Assembly (NCBI GenBank): GCA_034431495.1
Contig: DAOUDB010000200.1
Location: 1-50,196 of the forward strand
DNA length: 50,196 nt
Reading direction: 5' to 3'
Source: Roseilinea sp034431495
Lineage (GTDB): Bacteria; Chloroflexota; Anaerolineae; J036; Brachytrichaceae
The notes under the pieces are model-generated. The model searched no databases. It had not been told where the DNA came from and saw nothing but the letters and a program-made list of their open reading frames with translations. A program made the translations under genes and the position numbers. Positions 47,511 to 50,196 of this stretch are shown one piece after another. How positions within the stretch are numbered: the first letter of the stretch is position 1; each line of letters opens with the position of its first letter.

Positions 47511-47935
47511 CAGTCTGTTGTCTGTGATCTGTCATCTGCCGTCTGTTGCACAGCGCAGGCCGGCGAGGCGCCCGGCAAGCGATAGCGATTGCGCGCCACC
47601 CAACGGTACGCGATGTCCTCAGCTTGTCGAATGCCCGGCACAGCATAGAGCCACGACAGCGCGCGCCACAGACCGCCCAGCTCGCGCAACGTCTGGTTGG
47701 CGGCGGCGGCTGCTCGATACCGCCGGCCATCGGGATACACCATCCACACGGCTTCGGCGCATTGGGCCGGCGTCAGGCCGGCCTGTTCAAGCAGCCCCGG
47801 CGTCTGCCAGGGCAGCACATCGATGCGCGAATGGCGATCCCAGCGCAACACGGCGCCGGCCACCCGCGTTCAGAATCCGCAATCGCCGTCGTAGATCAGC
47901 ACTGGTTTTGGGTTCGTCATCGGTCGATCACTCAT
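47510..47935 (-). CDS. DCC-family thiol-disulfide oxidoreductase with in-frame TGA (candidate selenoprotein)
   Basis: From ATG 47935 the frame reads MSDRPMTNPKPVLIYDGDCGF (residues 1-21), then TGA at 47872-47870 (codon 22), then TRVAGAVLRWDRHSRIDVLPWQ and on to 47510 without any other stop. The DCC/DUF393 family has the motif DGDCxxC, so the TGA stands exactly at the second active-site Cys. The downstream part matches the family, including WMVYPDGRRYRAAAA and ALSWLYAVPGI. The reading is supported by overlaps: the ATG overlaps the upstream stop (ATGA) and the stop overlaps the downstream ATG (TGATG). Conventional calling would start at a later GTG (47863). Either TGA encodes selenocysteine (CGFU), or a Cys codon has mutated to a stop. 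The tail is encoded by a heptamer array. Confidence 0.72.
47513..47554. repeat. heptamer tandem repeat, consensus GTCTGTT/ATCTGTC
   Basis: Six 7-nt units: GTCTGTT, GTCTGTG, ATCTGTC, ATCTGCC, GTCTGTT, GCACAGC. They encode the last dozen residues of the DCC protein (QQTADDRSQTTD) on the minus strand. Confidence 0.75.
47833..47864 (-). promoter_or_regulatory. candidate bacterial SECIS-like stem-loop
   Basis: On the minus strand, after the TGA, a lower stem GGUG (47864-47861) with CGCC (47836-47833), an internal loop, and an upper stem CCGGCGC (47859-47853) with GCGCUGG (47846-47840, one G-U pair) close a 6-nt loop CGUGUU (47852-47847). The loop occupies positions 18-23 after the UGA. In E. coli fdhF the 6-nt loop AGGUCU falls at the same positions. 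A GU is in the loop, but the bulged U of the E. coli element is absent, and high G+C makes chance stems common. Confidence 0.45.
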
Positions 47936-49209
47936 CGCAGGGGATAGCGGCCATACTCGCGCCACGCCTCGAACATCGCCAGCACGTTTTCGACCGGCGT
48001 GCGCGCCTGCACGTTGTGAATGGGGTTAAACACGTAGCCGCCGCCCCGGCCAAAGATGCGCAGCCGCTCGCGCACCTCGGCCCGCACTTCATCCGGCGCG
48101 CCAAAGGGCAGCGTCTTCTGCGTGTCCACGCCGCCACCCCAGAATGTGATCCTGTCACCGAAGCGCGATTTGAGGGTCTGCGGGTCCATGCCGGCTGCCG
48201 AGCATTGCACCGGGTTCAGGATGTCGAAGCCGGCTTCGATAAAGTCCGGGATCAGCGCAATCACCGAGCCGCAGGAATGGATGAACGACTTCCAGGTAGT
48301 GTGGGTGTGAATCCAGTCGTTCACCGCTTTGTGGAACGGCATGAACAAATCGCGGTACGCTTTGGGCGAAATAAACGGCCCATTCTGCGTGCCGAAGTCG
48401 GTGCCGGTGACAAACACAGCAGCCGGCTTGTTGCCGACAACGGCGTGGATCTTCTCCAGGTTGGCCAGGCCGATCTCGCACTGCTTCTCGAACACCTGAT
48501 AGACGTAGTCGCGCCGGCTGGCCGTGCTCATGTACCACTCGGCCACGTCGCGGATGCCTTTGGGATGCTTGAGCCAGGGGGCCGGCACCAGCGCAATGTC
48601 GCCGAAGGCCGTGCCGCCGAAGTTGGCCAGAATAGCCTTGTCGGTCTGCGCCCAGATGCGATCGGCTTCGCGGCGCAAATGTTCGAGGTCCGCGTCGGAG
48701 ATTGGCCCGAACTCCTGCAGGTTGTCCTCGACGTTGAGGCGCTCGTCGTCGATGGGGTCCTGGCGGATGATGGTGTCGAAGTACCAGCCGCCGGCCGGCA
48801 TGCGTCCGCTCGGTGGCGCAGATTTGTCACCCTCCGGGTACATCAGAATGTCGCCGTTGGGTTCGGGGTCAGTGTTAAAGGCCGCCGGCACCAGGACGGG
48901 CGCGCCGTCGAAGGTGGTCCACGGCTTCCAGCCTTCGTTCCTGAAGCCGAACAGGGTCTGCGGTTTGCCCAGGCCGACGACATCCACACCCAGCGCCGCG
49001 ATCAGGTCGGGCGCGATTTCGCCCAGCATCTGGTACGGCTCGACCACTTTGACCGGCGTGCCGGGCGGGTCGAGTTGGAGCGCCTGACGCAGGGCATAGA
49101 CGGTGCTGACGTGCATGCCGGTGACGGCGCTGCCGCCCAGATCGAGCGGCACATGATCCGGCTCGGTGTGGTTGAGGGCAAGGGTCACACGCTCGCGGGA
49201 TGTGGTCAT
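47932..49209 (-). CDS. uroporphyrinogen decarboxylase-fold methyltransferase-like protein
   Basis: The 425-residue protein is a larger URO-D/MtaA-fold member. It starts TTSRERVTLALNHTEPDHVPLDLGG and has FIHSCGSVIALIPDFIEAGFDILNPVQCSA, the His-x-Cys-Gly then Cys pattern of Zn-dependent corrinoid or CoM methyltransferases. The WGGGVDTQKTLPFG and GGYVFNPIHNVQARTPVENVLAMFEA segments are typical of the group of uncharacterised UROD-like proteins linked to sugar or one-carbon catabolism. CAGGAGG precedes the ATG at 49209. It is the first gene of the four-gene operon, with a -35/-10 pair upstream. Its stop overlaps the DCC gene start. Confidence 0.85.
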   Translation of the reverse strand: MTTSRERVTLALNHTEPDHVPLDLGGSAVTGMHVSTVYALRQALQLDPPGTPVKVVEPYQMLGEIAPDLIAALGVDVVGLGKPQTLFGFRNEGWKPWTTFDGAPVLVPAAFNTDPEPNGDILMYPEGDKSAPPSGRMPAGGWYFDTIIRQDPIDDERLNVEDNLQEFGPISDADLEHLRREADRIWAQTDKAILANFGGTAFGDIALVPAPWLKHPKGIRDVAEWYMSTASRRDYVYQVFEKQCEIGLANLEKIHAVVGNKPAAVFVTGTDFGTQNGPFISPKAYRDLFMPFHKAVNDWIHTHTTWKSFIHSCGSVIALIPDFIEAGFDILNPVQCSAAGMDPQTLKSRFGDRITFWGGGVDTQKTLPFGAPDEVRAEVRERLRIFGRGGGYVFNPIHNVQARTPVENVLAMFEAWREYGRYPLR

Positions 49210-49232
49210 AGGTTGTGTTGCCTCCTGCCGAT

Positions 49233-49260
49233 ATTATGCGGGCGAATGCCGGCGCGACAA
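49233..49260 (-). promoter_or_regulatory. promoter of the UROD-DCC-AKR-UROD operon
   Basis: On the minus strand TTGTCG (49260-49255), a 16-nt spacer and CATAAT (49238-49233) form a fair sigma-70-like promoter 23 nt before the ATG at 49209. It is one of the few in the window with both hexamers recognisable. Confidence 0.45.
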
Positions 49261-49396
49261 GACGCAGACATGCGCCCAATATCGGCCCATCGGCCCATTG
49301 ACAGTCCGCACCCAATTCCAGGGACGCACTTTCCGGCAACATGAATCGCGGCGCGCGGGCTGTTATATGGGTATTCGGTCGCACCGACATCCGGCC

Positions 49397-50196
49397 TCAC
49401 CCGGCCAGAATCTTCTCGATCTCGGCGATGTCCTCCGCCGGCAACACGAAGTCGCCGGCCTGCGCTGTCTCTTCCACCTGCGCCGGGTTGCGCCCGCCGA
49501 CGATGGCCGACGTGACTTCAGGCCGGCGCAACACCCAGGCGATCGCCAGTTGCCCCACCGTGCGACCGTGCTTCTGCGCGATGGGGCGCAGCCTGTCCAC
49601 AAGCGCCAGGTTGGCCGACAACTGCGGCTCGATGAAGCGCGCATCGTTGCGCCGATGGTCGTTGGCCGGCAACGCCTCGGTACGCTCGCGCGTCCATCTG
49701 CCGCTCAGCAGGCCCTTGACCATCGGGCTATACACCACCACGCCGATGTTGTTCGCGCCGCAGAACGGCAGAATCTCGCGCTCCACGTCGCGGGTCAACA
49801 TGCTGTAGGGCGGTTGCAGCGACGCCACGGGATGAATGGGCTGGATGCGCTGGAGCTGCGCCACGTTGAAGTTCGAGACGCCGGCGTAGCGCACTTTGCC
49901 GGCTTTCACTGCGTCGGCAATTGCGCCCCAGCCTTCCTCGATATCCTCTTCCGGCTGCGGCCAGTGAATCTGATACAGGTCGATCACATCCACGCCGAGC
50001 CGCTTCAGGCTGGCGTCCAGCTCGGCCAGCACACTGGCGCGTTTCAGATGGGCCATTGGCGCGCCGTCCGGCCCTTTTACCCGCCCGCACTTGGTGGCAA
50101 TGAAGGGGCGCCGGCTCATTCCTTTCAGCGCGCGCCCCACCACTTCTTCAGAGTGACCAAAGCCGTACACGGCTGCCGTATCGATCCAGTTCACAC
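49397..50196 (-). CDS. aldo/keto reductase, partial at window edge
   Basis: The visible part (about 266 residues) lacks its N-terminus, which lies beyond the right end of the window. It shows Asp and Tyr in NWIDTAAVYGFG, Lys in IATKCGR and His in YQIHWPQPEEDIEEGW, with VVYSPMVKGLLSGRW and VGGRNPAQVEE at the NADPH site. It belongs to a different subgroup from the reductase at 46.5 kb. It is on the same strand as the four-gene operon, 187 nt upstream, with a promoter between them. Confidence 0.9.
   Translation of the reverse strand, partial: VNWIDTAAVYGFGHSEEVVGRALKGMSRRPFIATKCGRVKGPDGAPMAHLKRASVLAELDASLKRLGVDVIDLYQIHWPQPEEDIEEGWGAIADAVKAGKVRYAGVSNFNVAQLQRIQPIHPVASLQPPYSMLTRDVEREILPFCGANNIGVVVYSPMVKGLLSGRWTRERTEALPANDHRRNDARFIEPQLSANLALVDRLRPIAQKHGRTVGQLAIAWVLRRPEVTSAIVGGRNPAQVEETAQAGDFVLPAEDIAEIEKILAG

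Noticed and set aside
47510..47863. A 117-residue DCC-like protein starting at GTG 47863
   Set aside because: This start leaves out the DGDC active-site half. The longer frame from ATG 47935 overlaps the upstream stop and carries the family N-terminus, interrupted only by TGA.
47518..49344. 608-codon plus-strand frame over the UROD/DCC region
   Set aside because: Antisense shadow; Arg/His-rich, no recognisable domain, and both minus-strand genes are convincing.

Overview
The window is about 50 kb of GC-rich bacterial chromosome (by eye about 60-65% G+C, with very frequent GCCGGC words). Gene order, long GC-rich reading frames, an FMN riboswitch in front of a RibXYZ-type flavin transporter, a Lys-type (K+-independent) membrane pyrophosphatase, single-copy housekeeping genes (clpB, gyrA, lgt, xseA, argF, cdaA, glgA) and many scattered carbohydrate-catabolism genes point to a member of the Chloroflexota, perhaps an Anaerolineae-like lineage. 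That assignment is inference; there is no rRNA gene, tRNA, prophage, CRISPR array or replication origin that I can recognise.

Layout: 0-4.7 kb holds hppA (minus), a UbiD-type decarboxylase and thymidine kinase (convergent, tails overlapping by 113 nt). 4.8-8.3 kb is a drug/lipid-type ABC-2 exporter operon (ATPase plus two permeases). 8.4-9.7 kb is a rhodanese and a Rieske ferredoxin. 9.7-12.7 kb is an FMN riboswitch followed by ribX-ribY-ribZ. 12.7-14.6 kb is argF-cdaA (minus). 14.7-18.1 kb carries a degenerate alkaline-phosphatase-fold membrane protein and a GH4 glycosidase. 18.1-18.8 kb is a Phd/PIN toxin-antitoxin pair behind a 42-nt palindrome. 18.9-23.2 kb has a sugar isomerase/epimerase, creatininase-family hydrolase, glycogen synthase and an unknown 384-residue protein. 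23.2-25.8 kb (minus) has xseA, an esterase and a DUF2200 gene.

25.8-34.6 kb is a carbohydrate/sialic-acid-like region: a lyase of the N-acetylneuraminate lyase/DapA family, a frameshifted BNR-repeat sialidase-like gene, an amidohydrolase, a Gfo/Idh/MocA oxidoreductase and a second sialidase-like protein, interspersed with a beta-propeller lipoprotein and a YbaK deacylase. 34.6-37.7 kb (minus) has a transposon-type ORF-3 remnant, a Crp/Fnr regulator, a small thioredoxin-fold protein, a membrane protein, an L,D-transpeptidase and a second Phd/PIN pair. 38-45.3 kb has clpB (minus), a terminal-inverted-repeat element, then gyrA, lgt and a pentaheme cytochrome c. 45.3-49.2 kb (minus) is a tightly coupled four-gene operon: UROD-like methyltransferase, DCC-family thiol oxidoreductase, aldo/keto reductase, second UROD-like methyltransferase. 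A further aldo/keto reductase runs off the right edge.

The most striking observation is in that last operon. The DCC-family gene has an in-frame TGA exactly where the second cysteine of its CxxC active site belongs. It is followed by a stem-loop with a 6-nt apical loop at the spacing of a bacterial SECIS element, and the gene overlaps both neighbours by start/stop codons, so it is a candidate selenoprotein (CGFU) that standard gene calling would truncate. The other main observations are a family of degenerate 7-nt tandem repeats at gene borders, and promoters whose -10 box lies 7-12 nt from the start codon, suggesting leaderless mRNAs.
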